From contig NC_070573.1 in the NCBI RefSeq assembly GCF_026914185.1, forward strand, positions 3,651,501 to 3,715,500: a stretch of DNA of 64,000 nt. Reading direction: 5' to 3'. Made by a program: the position numbers and the translations under genes. This stretch comes from Puccinia triticina. Its lineage: Eukaryota > Basidiomycota > Pucciniomycetes > Pucciniales > Pucciniaceae. Shown piece after piece: positions 34,124 to 45,700 of the stretch. The notes beneath the pieces were generated by a model. The model did no database searches and was not told where the DNA came from. It saw nothing but the letters and a program-made list of their open reading frames with translations. Every line of letters starts with the position of its first letter. The first letter of the stretch is position 1.

Positions 34124-34239
34124 TAATCAATTGCTTGTTGAGAATGTTATGCATGGAAGAAAGGTGAGTAGATGGTTGATTATTGAGTTTGTAGGTGATT
34201 AATTGTTTGATTGGGTGATCATCGGGGGCTGTTAACTTT

Positions 34240-36183
34240 TTACAGACATACAAATGACTTTCTTTTTAAAACTTCAAAAAAAGGTATCAGCGGTGGGTCT
34301 CTTTCTAGAAATTTACATGGGATAGTTTTGAGGACACCAAGAACAATTCTGACTGCTTGGTTATAAATTTTATTCACAATATTCATAACAGCTGACTCAT
34401 TTCTTTTAGATGCCCACACACAACTACTGTACAGAATCCTTGAACTAAGGACACTTATAATTAAATTTCTTGACTGTTGTAAGCCCAGAGCATACAAACA
34501 CCGTGATATCCTCATGAGCTGACTTGCTGTATTGATACCACATTTCTTGACTTTTTGAAGGTGAGGACTGAAAGAAAGTTGGGGATCAATAATGATACTG
34601 AGATATTTGACCAATTACAATTTGTTCATGCTGACATTGCCCAGCCAAAAAGGACAAACAACAACTGATTTGTGAGTGAAGATCATGTAATTAGCTTTTT
34701 TCTTGTGAAAAATCATGTTGTGTTTCTTCCCCCATAATGGGGACCCTTGACCTTCACCTGCAAGTGATGAAATGGTGTTTTTGAGTTGTTTGTTGGCCAC
34801 AAAGTGAGTAACATCTATGATAAAACCTAAAGAAATTTTGTCTTGACTTAAACTGAACAAAGAATTGATTAATAGTGCTGAGTTGTAAATAGTATACAGA
34901 ATAGGAGACAAAGGGGAACCTTGCGGAAGGTCATACTTCAAATCAAAAGGAGGAGATAGGTAATCATCCATTCTGAGTGATGTGGTGCAATTCATCAACA
35001 AAGAATTGATGATATGTAGCAGAAAAATACAGGGGAATATGATTGCTGATCAGGCAATTTTTAACCACAGAAGGGTATGCCTATTTAACATCAAGGAAAA
35101 GAGCCAAGACAATCCTTTTCTCTCTCCATTTTTGTTGAATCCAGGATGTTAAAAAAATGTTAGCATCATTGGTACACCAATTTGCTCGTCCTCCAAAGTG
35201 ACCATGAGCTAGAATTTGATTATTCTCAGCCCAGTAAGTGATCCTTTTTGTCAAAAGAGCTTCAAATATTTTTCCTAAACACGAGAGTAATGAATGCAAT
35301 AGGTCAATATGAACTCAGAAGTGCATATGACTCTTTATCAGCTTGGAAGATAATGACAGTGATAGTGTGTCTTCAGAAGTCAGGGAAGTAGCCAATTCAA
35401 AGGCAAGTGGAAAAAAGATTAATAAGTAGGGGGATAATGATTTTTTTGCTCCAAACTAAAACGTCATTAGCAATCTCATCATGCCCTTGGGCTTTCTTTT
35501 TTGGGAGTTTAGAAATGATATTATTGACTTCAAGGTAGGAAATATCAGGAAAGGGGAGTGATTCTTGTGAAACAAAGGGTTGGACATCACAAGATCACAG
35601 TTGATAGGAACTTTGGAGGTCCCTTTGAACAAAAGACGGGCTTGTTCTTCCTTGTTAGAGGTGAGTACTTCATTTTTTTTGAGTAATGGCGCTACATTGC
35701 CATTACTTCTGGGTTTGGTGAACTTTATAGGCTTGGAAATTTTGCTGATCTTTGCTCTCCGCCAGAAACTTACGCCAATGGTCTTGTTTGAGCTCAAAAA
35801 CCTTGTCCTTGAACTTTTTCGGCCAAAAATAATAGCAATTGCATGCCTGCACTGAATGTGCAACAAGCATCTGTAGCCGGGCTTGATTTCTGTTTTGGAT
35901 AATCGGTGAGAGAACAACCTCGTCCCACCATGGCTTGAATTTGTCCGTTTTTACTATAACTATTTTTTTGACGATCAATAGAATTTTGAAATGAGAAGGT
36001 GAGTTCTTCAACCACATGGTCAACATCAGCAGTGTTAATAAGGGGAAGATTACTAATTTTATCAATGTGTTTAATGGATAAGTCCGTACAGAAGGTTTCA
36101 ACATTTGAATTTTTCAGGTCAACCAATAGTCGGGTGAGGGTTAAAGTTAAGCTGAAGAACAATCCCTTGGTGATTGGAACCAA
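34240..36183 (-). pseudogene. LINE reverse transcriptase
   Basis: Collinear minus-strand fragments: about 35080-35299 with LGKIFEALLTKRITYWAENN; 34615-35001 with LPQGSPLSPILYTIYNSALL, the classic LINE RT block, and GFIIDVTHFVA where the catalytic DD pair has become ID-V; 34240-34614 with the thumb-like YLSIIIDPQLSFSPHLQKVK. The upstream piece (about 35456-36183) is the linker between endonuclease and RT. Loss of the catalytic Asp pair and several frameshifts make it inactive. Confidence 0.75.
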
Positions 36184-36189
36184 AATTAA

Positions 36190-37069
36190 CAGATGAAGTA
36201 CAACAAGAATGGATAAACTTTTTTGTTTGGAGATTACCCCATGTGAGATTGATGACAGTTGGGCTAGTTCTTCTATTGCGAAGGTCAGTGTGCCTTTTTC
36301 TGAAATGATTTTATAGCCATTCGGGCCACAGGTCTTGACTAATTCTTTGGATTGTTGATGTAATCCATGAAAAGCAAGATGGGAATGTTGCGGTTGTTAT
36401 GAGCACCAAACCAGTGGGTAAGTTGTTGGATACCTTCAAATGACTTTGGAGGGTTATACAGATTGATTAATTGGATTCTTTGAATTCTTTTGTCAATGTC
36501 AAGGTCAAAAGCCAAACTAATTGGGTGAATTTTATCAGATTTGAAAGATTTTTTAAAAAAGAAACAGATTCAATAGGGGGTATCAAATATGAGAAATCCA
36601 CATTTGGAAACCAGTTGATTGGCCAAAAATAAAATTCATTACCAATGGATCTCAAAATGGGGTATTCAAAGGGAAAACATGTTTTAAAAATGGTGGGTTT
36701 TTTCAAACCAGTCAATTACATAATGGTGGATTTGGTCATATTTGATACTCCCTAATGCTTATTGTTATATTCCAAAGGCAAATGATTGGAATCAAGGATG
36801 CAGGTTCAATTTTCATAATACAGCGGTTTGAGTGTATGCGGATTGATCCAGGGTTCCTGGAGCACCAATATTGAAAATTGAGAGTTGGAATTGAGGACAT
36901 TTGAGGTAACATCAAACAAATTATGACAGTTGAGTTGTAAAATTTTAAAAACAGGAAAACCCGGATTACACAAATGTGGGATCGAGTCCATACTTATAGA
37001 ATTTGGATCACTGGAAGAATAATTTGGAAGAGAACAGGGATATGGATTTGATGGGGTGTGCCTACTCAT
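36190..37069 (-). pseudogene. LINE endonuclease, MITE-interrupted
   Basis: The minus-strand ORF2 start reads MSRHTPSNPYPCS, then VFKILQLNCHNLFDV and FSILVLQEPWINPHTLKPL, the N-terminal core of AP-type endonucleases with the metal-binding Asn and Glu. This enzyme nicks the target for primed reverse transcription. The frame is interrupted by the MITE at 36575-36753. The remaining catalytic His/Asp blocks are not clearly visible. Confidence 0.65.
36575..36753 (+). mobile_element. 179-bp MITE (AGGGGGTATC family), copy 1
   Basis: Starts AGGGGGTATCAAATATGAG and ends with CATATTTGATACTCCCT, inverted ends of about 27 bp. The 3-bp target duplication AAT occurs at 36572-36574 and 36754-36756. It is inserted in the LINE endonuclease. 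It has the same length (179 bp) as the second copy at 42436. A 3-bp duplication fits PIF/Harbinger-type MITEs. Confidence 0.88.
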
Positions 37070-37140
37070 TGATTAATGATATTACAACAAAAATGCTTAG
37101 TTTTAAGAGGGCACTTCAGACTCAGCGGAGAGTGATAGAA

Positions 37141-38306
37141 TCACACATTTTCATCATCAAAAGCCACTGATGGATTATGTTTCCTTTCATACTGAATGCA
37201 CTTCACACACTGATCATTGCCAATGTCCAAAGGGCAATCTTTGGAATTGTGGGAATCACCACAATGTTTACATAACAGACTGTTTTTACAGAATTGCGCA
37301 GTATGGCCTACCTCCAAGCATTGGAAGCATTGGATAGGCGATTTGTTTTAGTGCGCACCAGTGAGGGGTAAATGATTAAAAAAAAAGCTGCCTTTTCAAT
37401 TTTTCAGACAAGCTCTTTCTCAAAAGAATTAACAATGATGTGAGCCGTTTACTAGCATGGGGGTTACCAAGCCATCAAGCACTATGGATGTGGTCTGGAT
37501 GAATCAAATTTTCCTTGCAAAGGTCCGCAAGTGCGGCTTTATTCAAAGGGGTGAATGAAATTGGAACCAAATGTAAAATGACCGGAAAGGTTAAAGCCGG
37601 AGTGATAAGAGTGGAGTCGCATAAATGCGTCTACTCATGTGCTCAAGGAGCCAGTTCCCCATAAAGCAAGTCTTAGTGAAAAAACTTAAAGTCACCCAAA
37701 GGCAACCGGGCAACACCTTTTGTAGTAATGGGAGACCCATCTGCCGTTTTAGCCTCAATCTCCTCAAGGACTTTGTTGACTTTCATGGTTATCTCTGTGG
37801 GCAACATTTGAAAGAATGGACGCAAGTCAGGAACCGTTTTGCGTATAATAAAAAACGCTGGTTTAAACTCATTTAACACCCAATTTGATGGAGGGGGACT
37901 GCTACTTGCGCATGAACAGTCTGAGGAGTGTTCCTGTTAGTGACCAAAGCCCAAGAAGGGCCTTTTTTAGGTTCAGTATGAGCCGCTGAACTGTTAGACC
38001 TCTCAAGAGAGTCCAATTGGGATGTGATCTTCTCTCAACTATAGCAAGAGTTTGACCACTAGTGATCTTTTTGATTGCTAGGAGGGGTGATAAGGTTTTA
38101 ACCTTCTCCGCATTTATAAAGATACTCCCATTGGAGTTTGGGTTTGCAAATATCTCAGTAATTGCTGTGAGAAACCCACTATTGGGATTTTTGGGGTTGT
38201 GACGAGATTGGGTAAGGGAAGGGTTTTGGGAGAAATCCAACTGGGTCGGAGTCTGAGAACGGTCAACAGAACGTTCAACAGAGGAATTGGACAACTCAAT
38301 GTCCAT
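37141..38306 (-). pseudogene. LINE ORF1 with tandem zinc knuckles
   Basis: Near the end of this minus-strand region (about 37180-37340) the frame reads CFQCLEVGHTAQFC then CKHCGDSHNSKDCP, two CCHC-type knuckles typical of the RNA-binding ORF1 of Tad/I-like LINEs. Upstream fragments (37673-37879 and 37902-38306) are Ser/Pro/Thr-rich then mixed. Several frameshifts separate the pieces. Confidence 0.65.
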
Positions 38307-38350
38307 CTCAATGTTTTTGGACCATCCATCCTTGTCAGGCCAAGAGTCAA

Positions 38351-38900
38351 AACCTCTTGGGCGGCATATTGTGAGTCATGCCACCCAAATAGGGCGGGAA
38401 CCTAGTGGTTCTTTTGGAAGGGGGATCAGAAAACTGAATTTTAAACTATTTGGAAAGGGGAAATGATAAACAGGGAAGGGGATGGAAGATCTGTGAAGAC
38501 AAATAAACTGGGAGAAGATTGGAAAATACTTTTTATTGTTGCGTTGATTTTTTAGGATTTGAAGGTTGATGGGTTGGAAAGGTGGTCAGTTTTTGGTGGT
38601 TTGTGTTGAGTTTCATTGTATTGGCGTTGTTGGTTCATCAGCGGTGCCACCCACACTTTTAGGGCATCACTAACACACTGGATGTGAGGATTTCCATAAA
38701 TCCCAAGATCTCAAGGGCATGATTTCTTCAAAGACCATCCTGGAGATAGCAGGATGCATGAGCTGTAGTGTAGTGCTGACTCTGTGGTCAGTCTTTGCAT
38801 ATCAATTGGTGAGAGGTCCATCAAGCTCTGTGGCAAAAGCAAAAGGGGGGAGGCAATCAGTCTCAGTGAATGGTTGGCAAGATCAACTTCTAGGCCAAGC
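38351..38900. other. no confident feature
   Basis: Between the LINE 5' side and the first recognisable copia block. It may contain decayed copia gag or LTR, but no motif was seen. Confidence 0.35.
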
Positions 38901-40057
38901 GGGTGTTGAATGAGAGGAACTGGTGCTGTTACTGTTATGAATGGGGTCACTGGGTGATTGACTGCCCTTTGAAGAAGAGCCAAAATCTGCCGGTCAACCC
39001 TTGACTCAGAAACAGGAATGCCAAGTTAAAGAAGTCAACAATCTGTCATCCAGTATTGGTGCAAGTGGCAGTGGCAGTGGCATTGGTCAAGAGGCAGCTG
39101 GTTAGTAGCAAAACAGCATTGTTGGACATGGGTTCAACAGACAGTATCAGCAATGATGTTTGTTTTTTTACTTCCCTGCGGCCAGTGGCCATTTTCCTCA
39201 TGGTTGCTTCCACAGACCAGTTTCCGGTGAATCAAATGGGAGATATCCAAATACCAGACTTGTCTGGCAAATTGAAGGTGTCAAACGTCCTGTACTGTGC
39301 AAAAATAAGTGGGAAAATCATTTTGTTGGGGAAATTCAATTGTTGCAACAGCAAGGTGAAGTGGGATGGAAGGCAGTATCCCTTGGTCCAGGAGGGTGTT
39401 TCATCTCCCTCTTTTCAAGTGAATGATTGTTCTTTTGAAATTTTTGACTCCTGAGACTGTTGTGGTGGCAATGTTGGTAAAGAGTGGTGTCCTGCATGAG
39501 AGAGTAGGGCATCTGTCTCTGAGGTTGCTGCAGGAATCTCTGAGGAAGGAGGCTGTACTGGATGTGCCAGCTTTCAAGCTTTCTCCAAGCAGAGGCTGTG
39601 ACCCATGTGCACAACGATGAAGGTGACACATTCTCCGGTGGACTTGCCTTCAAGTGACATATGTTTGGAACCAGGGGATGTGGTGGCAGTGGATCTGATT
39701 GGGCCGTATGCTATGTGGCTGGACAAGTTAAAATACATTATTTCAGTGCAGGATTTGCTTTTTGGGATGGTATTGGCAATCCAGGTCAAGTCTAAAGGGA
39801 ATGAAACGCAGGAGGTCATAAGCTGGGTCCTGAAGTTCAACAATTTGTCAAATTTGAAGGTGAAGCGGCTAAGCACAGATAACACCCTTGATTTTGTGAG
39901 GAGTGGGGTGTTGAGTTATTTCCTGCCGTCTGAGAGGTTGTGCACAAGAAGGTGATGCCTCATGAGCATCATCGAAATGGTGCAATAGAGCGGGTCAATC
40001 GGACATTTTCAGAGATGGCAAGATTATTACTACTGCACACCAAGCCGCTGCCTAAGT
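38900..40057 (+). pseudogene. Ty1/copia gag-pol fragment
   Basis: Collinear plus-strand blocks in changing frames: CCHC knuckle (CCYCYEWGHWVIDC, about 38930-38975); aspartic protease LLDMGSTDSIS with the D-S-G turn changed to D-M-G (about 39119), followed by GKLKVSNVLYC; the GAG-pre-integrase finger LHERVGHLSLRLLQESL with CDPC (about 39490-39610); integrase core PGDVVAVDLIGPYAMWLDKL and the Glu block HEHHRNGAIERVNRTFSEMA (about 39640-40020). Copia order (integrase before RT) is clear. The coding similarity stops at LPKYL (about 40057), where unrelated palindromic sequence begins. RT and RNase H are missing. Confidence 0.8.
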
Positions 40058-40500
40058 ACCTGTCACTGCATGGATTATCCCCCTTGGACATGCCCGTCCA
40101 ACAAGAGCTTGGACGGGCATGTACAACCAGATGTCTGAAATTGGTGTCTAACGGGTGGTTGAACCCACCCATTGGATCCTCCTGTTCAAGCAGAACTTGC
40201 ACATTTCTGGTCAACAGGTCTTTGAGCAGCAAGGCCCAACCACTTGTCAGACTTGCAAATTTGTGCTGTGGTAGGCCATTGTGGCTTGGGAAGTCCTTGG
40301 ACCAGATGGTCAGACAGCCTTGCCCAAGTAGACGTTGGACAAGGCTGCCTGACCAGTTCCCACTGGTCGGTTTCTGCTGTTCAACAGGTCAGCTAGTCAG
40401 ATGTCTGACTGGTTGGACATTTTAGGTTTGACAAGTCAGCTTCCCTGTCATTACACTCTGTCTGGGGCCTGTCATTGACCTGTTCCCTTGAACAATCAAT
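40058..40500. repeat. quasi-palindromic block
   Basis: Contains successive inverted repeats: TTGGACATGCCCGTCCAA followed by TTGGACGGGCATGT (about 40082-40122), and GGTCAGACAGCCTTG with CAAGGCTGCCTGACC (about 40309-40363). TTGGAC, GGTCAG and CAACAGGTC words recur throughout. It abuts the broken copia integrase, so it may be an inserted element. Confidence 0.5.
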
Positions 40501-40594
40501 TATCAGAAAATCCCACTAATGTAAAAAAAAAACAATGTTTTGCAACATTTAACAACAACATTGGGTAAATCCATGTTCACAACAAGTCAACTGC

Positions 40595-41000
40595 CTTTTC
40601 TCATATCTACAAGGTGTAAACTAGGTGTTTTACAAGGTGTAAACCAACATTTACAAGGTGTAAACTACCATTTACAAGGTGTAAACTACCATTTACAAGG
40701 TGTAAACCACAGTTTACAACTTGTAAACACAGTTCATGTAGCTTGAAGTGTTGTTTCACACCTCATAAAATTTGGTTTAGACCTGGTAAATGCAGGTTTA
40801 CAACTTCTAAAGATAGGCTTTCATTAACAGTAGGTTTGGATTTAGACGTTGTAAATGTGGGCTTAGAGCTGGTAAATGTGGGTTGACACTTTGTCAGAAT
40901 TGGTCAGCATTTGCAAAAACCAATCTTTCCAAGGTGTGAACCCTTACAATGTTTAAACCCACATTTACCATGTTTAAACCCAAGTTTTCCAGGTGTATAT
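40595..41000. repeat. GTTTACAAG/CTTGTAAAC palindromic array, part 1
   Basis: Irregular tandem words TTTACAAGGTGTAAAC spaced about 17-22 bp (clear at 40610-40735), then more diverged copies. Each unit is a near-palindrome (GTTTACAAG...TGTAAAC). Confidence 0.7.
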
Positions 41001-41046
41001 GAACATTCACAAGGTGTTGGTGACAAATTGTATCTTTGGCTACCAA

Positions 41047-41229
41047 TAGCCCGGTTCACGTTGGTCACTTTAACACCAGTTTTATGGCATTTTATCATAA
41101 AATTTGTGCATATTTTTCAATCATCAAAAAAAGTGGTTTCAGATGAATCTGACCAACTTGAAAAAAATGGAAAATTTTAATGGTAAATTGGATAAAAATG
41201 GTGTCAAAAATCCAACGTGAACCGGGCTA
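41047..41229 (-). mobile_element. Stowaway-like MITE (GCCCGGTTCACGTTGG), copy 1
   Basis: Inverted ends GCCCGGTTCACGTTGG and CCAACGTGAACCGGGC (41049-41227), flanked by TA on both sides (41047-41048 and 41228-41229), as for Tc1/mariner-mobilised MITEs. AT-rich, non-coding, 179 bp between the TAs. It is inserted in the GTTTACAAG array. Confidence 0.88.
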
Positions 41230-41440
41230 ATGTTTACAAGCTGTAAACAAATGTTTACAAGTTGCAAACCAATGTTTAAAAGTTGTAAATGTAAACCAAC
41301 ATTTAACACATGTAAACCCACATTTTACCATGTTTGAACCACATTTACAAAGAGTAAACCCTACATTTACACCTTGTAAAACTACATGTTCCAGGTGTAA
41401 AGCCACATTGGAACACTTCCAGTTGGCCAAAATCCTCAAT
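41230..41440. repeat. GTTTACAAG palindromic array, part 2
   Basis: Continuation of the array after the MITE, with units such as GTTTACAAGCTGTAAAC, GTTTACAAGTTG and ACATTTACA. Confidence 0.65.
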
Positions 41441-41561
41441 GTATGTGGGGAAAAGGCTCCTGGCTAGTGAAATCAAGCTATCTAGGCAACAGGACATCCA
41501 TCATTTGTCACATGTAAACCTAGTTTTGAAAAGTATCAACCCAAATTTGACATATTTGACC

Positions 41562-41697
41562 GCCAGCATGATTGGCTGGGCTGAAGTTATCATTCAGGCT
41601 ACCCCCCTGGGGTTTACTTTTCATTGGTTGAAATCAACCCATTTCAAATTGATTGAGTACATCCTGGGATAACTTCAGCCAAGCCAATCATGCGGGC
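41562..41697. mobile_element. small foldback element (136 bp)
   Basis: Inverted ends GCATGATTGGCTGGGCTGAA with GTTATC after it (41566-41591) and the complement (41668-41693) match at 25 of 26 positions and extend outward as GCCA/GGGC. No clear target duplication. Structure suggests a MITE. Confidence 0.6.
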
Positions 41698-42129
41698 AGT
41701 GTGTAAAACCAAATCTAAGAACTGAACTGGGAGGCTTTCACTTGTGGTCAAGGGGGGACGCAGGACTGGGCAGAGCTGAGGTATCTGAGACAAGTCAAGT
41801 TCACCGGCTAATCAAAGAAGGGGGCTAGCCAGGCGAGATGGGGAAGCACGATCTCTCAGTATTTGAAAAATATAATGTCAACCAGTACCCCTTGGGGTGT
41901 ACCCAGCTACCAAAAGTAGACCCAGGTAGCTAGTGCTTCCGGCAATTTTCATAGTGCCTCTGGCACTTACTGGTCAGAGACCATGTGTTGCACGGCTGCA
42001 GGTCATGAGGGAGAAGTGGATTTTCCCATAATTCCAGGCATCCACATCTGCTGGCGGATACCTGCTCCCCTGAAGTGAATATGTGCCAGAAGATAGTGGA
42101 TACCCACAACGGATGCAAACAGCCATCTC

Positions 42130-42385
42130 TAGGTTTGTTTACATGTGGTAAATTGGAGTTTAAATGTGGTTATAAATGTTGGTTGACGCCTTGTAAATGT
42201 TGGTTTACAACTTGTAAAAACTGGTTTAAAACCTGTAAACATTGGTTTACAACATTTGAACATTTGTTTAAAGTTGTAAACATTTTTTTACAACTTGTAA
42301 ACATTTGTTTACAAGTTGTCAACATTTGTTTAAAACTTGTAAACATTGTTTTACATCTTGTTAACATTGGTTTACATCTTGTTAA
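42130..42385. repeat. GTTTACAAG palindromic array, part 3
   Basis: Units ACTTGTAAACATTTGTTTAC and variants repeat every 20-24 bp up to the next MITE at 42392. Confidence 0.7.
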
Positions 42386-42391
42386 CTACGC

Positions 42392-42742
42392 TAGCCCGGT
42401 TCACGTTGGATTTTTGACACCATTTTTATCCAATTAGGGGGTATCAAATATGAGAAATCCACAATTAAAAACCAGTCAATTAGCCAAAAATGAAATTCCT
42501 CACCAGTGGTTCCCAAAATTGAGTAGAAGAAGGACCAGCATGTTTTAAAAATGGTGGGTTTTTCCAAACCTGTCAATTACATAATGGTGGATTTTCTCAT
42601 ATTTGATACCCCCTATTTACCATTTTTTTCAAGTTGGTCAGATTCATCTGAAACCACTTTTTTGATTATTAAAAAATATGCACAAATTTTATGATAAAAT
42701 GCCATAAAAATGGTATTAAAGTGACCAACGTGAATCGGGCTA
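42392..42742 (+). mobile_element. Stowaway-like MITE, copy 2, with nested MITE
   Basis: Same family as 41047-41229 in the opposite orientation: GCCCGGTTCACGTTGG at 42394, ATCGGGC ending at 42740, TA on both sides. Internal sequence matches copy 1 up to ATCCAATT (42435) and resumes as ATTTACC (42615), with a second MITE in between. Confidence 0.88.
42436..42614 (+). mobile_element. 179-bp MITE (AGGGGGTATC family), copy 2, nested
   Basis: Starts AGGGGGTATCAAATATGAG and ends CATATTTGATACCCCCT, flanked by ATT on both sides (42433-42435 and 42615-42617). The uninterrupted outer MITE at 41047 shows the empty site with a single ATT, which proves a 3-bp duplication. Length equals copy 1 exactly. Confidence 0.93.
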
Positions 42743-45700
42743 CTGTGTGAACAGACATTATCCAGCACTGCTAATAGTGCCTCAGGCACTGTTCACCAAA
42801 GGGGGATGTGAGAAAAATGGAAGCAGAAAAAAATACTCCTCAACAGGCAAGTAAGTCTCACATTCAGTTGAACCAAGGCACAAGAGCAAATGTGCCGTTC
42901 CTCATCCCTAGGTCAAAATTTTGCAGCTGCAGCAGCCAAAGGAGGTGAGATGAGTTGTGGGATTAGTTGCTTGGGTAATCAAAGGGAGAGGGGGGGGGGA
43001 AACCCAAGTGGAAAACAAAGGGAGAGGGTGAAAAAATTCAAGTGGGAAGATATCCTACCTGAGAGGGGCAACAAGCAAAAGAACCTGACATGAATTTGTA
43101 TCCCGCTGAATTCCGCAGACCTGGCCGTGTGACCGCTGCGCTGCACTAAATGACAACATTTCTTAGCACAGTGCAGCGGTTACAACATTGCTTTGGTCAA
43201 CACTCACGTAGCGGAATTCTGCTAACTTGTAGCATACTGTTTGCGGAATTTCCCCTCTCTGCGCTAGCACTATCCCCACAGGGCGCAAGAAAGAGCCTGC
43301 TGTACTGTGTTGCAGTGCAGTGCTTTTTAGTGTTTTGTGGGCCTTTTTTGCCGTGTAGCATTGGGGCCCATTGTTTTAGTCATCCTGGTTTGCTTATTTG
43401 AATAAATCTACACTCAGAATGCACACCAAAAGTATTTCTCCACATGTTTGGGCAAGAATATAACAAGGCCCTTTGCTGTCCACATATGTGGTGCTAAGAA
43501 AAATTCCAACGTGTTTTATCTGAGGTTTGTAGAACCAGCCAAAACACCTCCAGTCAAACTGGACTGTGGTCAAAAGAAAGTGGCAAGTAATTTTATTAAG
43601 AACAAGACCTTGAGAAACGCAAACTTACCAATTTCTTGAAAGCAAAATCCTTCTCTTTAGATTGGTATGTGTTCTTCTTGGGCTGATACGTTGGTGATTT
43701 GAAGTGTGGGTGAGTACTAATCAAATTTTTGGTTGTTGACTGGATACAAATGGACTCTTACCATGTTTTCCCTCCCAGAACAGATCTTGGCAAGGATTCC
43801 CTATTTTGTTCCTCAATGTCTTTGGGATGATTTTTGCCTGACTGAAAGACAGATTTGGAGTCTCGGAGGTTTTTTTGGGGTAGCCAGTTGTTTGTTCACC
43901 TAGAACTAAATCCTATGGATAACTATAAGAAAGATTAAGAGGTGTGGAATGCTTACTGTTGGCCTTCACTGCAATGGAAACGTTTGTATCAGTATTATCA
44001 CCAATGTTCACCAGGTCCAGATCACTCTTGAGGCTCAGAGGCATCTTTGTTGGTTTGTAAAATTGTTAAAGCTGATGTTGTTTTTGCTTTCCAAGATCAC
44101 TTTACCCTTCCAAAACCATTTTTCAGACAATATTGATTTAAGGCTGTATTTGGCAATCCCGGCGGAATTCACCTTAGACAGCTGGGTTTCCACAGCTCAC
44201 ACTGATAAATTTTTTTCCTTGGCTTTGTTTTGACAGACAGATGTCATCAGACCGCAAGCTTCAGTGAAGTGGATCCAGCACCCTGGAAAAGTAGTACATA
44301 GCCAAAATCAAAGTGCTGTCCACTGGGCTCAAGCTTTTTTTACACCACAAAAGCACTTTAGGCTCCCTCAGACTGACAACCCTACTACCAAAGCCACCCT
44401 TTCAGGCTGCCGTGCAAATTCAGATGCCGTCTGAGGCTTGAGCGTGAGCGGTCAGATGACTGACGGTGTGTGTGGTTGAATTGTGGGCATCAGTTACCTG
44501 GCGTGTGTCCATCAAAGCCTGGTGGCACCTGAGCAACCCAGACAATGAGGTGCCCTCTATTTGCACAGCAGCCTAACAGCACACCTTTGGTGTGGGAGCG
44601 TTTACAGGATACATAGAAAATTAAAATCTACACCATGGCCACTTGTCAGGCCTGCCAGAAGCAACTTCCAGCAGAATTGCTTTCTTATTGCTCTGCACAC
44701 TTGCCGCTCTGGATACCAGCTAGTACCTTAATGAGTACCTGGGTACTTCCAGTCTGCTTCCAGCCTAGCCAAGCATGGCCTGGTGCTAAGCCACAAGGCA
44801 CAGCTCAGTGCCTCCAGCCTCAGGTGTCCTCAGACACTCAGCCTGGACCAAGGACTGGCAAGCTGTCAGCCTACGTGATGCCAAGGACAAACCCTTCCAG
44901 CTACATGTGGTGCAAGAATAAGATAAAATAGTATAATACTCTAAGACAAAAGTATAAGGGATAATTTCCATGGATATATTGGAAATTATGGCGTAAAATA
45001 TATGAAAAAATGGCGTAATTATATTAATAAAATTAATATAATTAAATAAAGAGGGGCTTGATAAAATCAGGGGTGTTTAATCCCTCAAAAGCAAACACTG
45101 GGGCCTGTAAACAGGTGTGGTTTAAATCCCAGCAAGGAATGGCGGAGAATCTCAAGAGAAAGGGTTGTGAACTTACTAGTAAAAAGCCCTTAAAGTCTTG
45201 AGGTTCTTCAGGGTAGAAACTGGGCAGTTGAAAGCGCTTGAAGAAGATGATTCTGAAGGCTGGGTGGACACTGGGCACTTTCTGGCGACAAAATGAGGCT
45301 AAAAACAACTACTAAGGGACTTACCAGGCTAGAAACAGGCTATTGAGCACGTGTTGAAAGCGGGTAAATTTAAGTAGGTATGTAAAAGCGTGAGGAAAAG
45401 CCTTTTGGGGCGGCCAGAGGGCCCTTTAAATACCTGTGGCAGCTCTCTGGGGCACCTGGGGGAGCTACAGGGCCACTGGCCAACTTGTGGGCGCTTTTTG
45501 GCCAGGCTGTTGACGCTACAAGGGCTAATTCTTTTTTGGGAAGATGTACTAGCCTATTTGGGGCGCCTTCAGGCGGATTTCCAGCCTGGCTGATGGCGCC
45601 ATAGTAGCTAGTCTTCTTTGGGAATATGTACTGGCCATTTGTGGGCACCTACAGTTCAGGATTCCCTCATCCAGGCAGGTGAGCTGTTACGTGTCTCATA

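Larger units (their letters stand above)
33050..38350 (-). mobile_element. non-LTR retrotransposon (LINE), Tad/I-like layout
   Basis: On the minus strand the order is ORF1 with tandem CCHC knuckles, an APE-type endonuclease start, reverse transcriptase, RNase H and a C-terminal cysteine/histidine segment. That order is the one of Tad1/I-group LINEs of fungi. The 3' side (low coordinates) is A-rich on the minus strand (T-rich near 33044-33055), as expected for a tail. All frames are broken and a 179-bp MITE sits in the endonuclease region. The 5' end is not precisely located. Confidence 0.8.
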
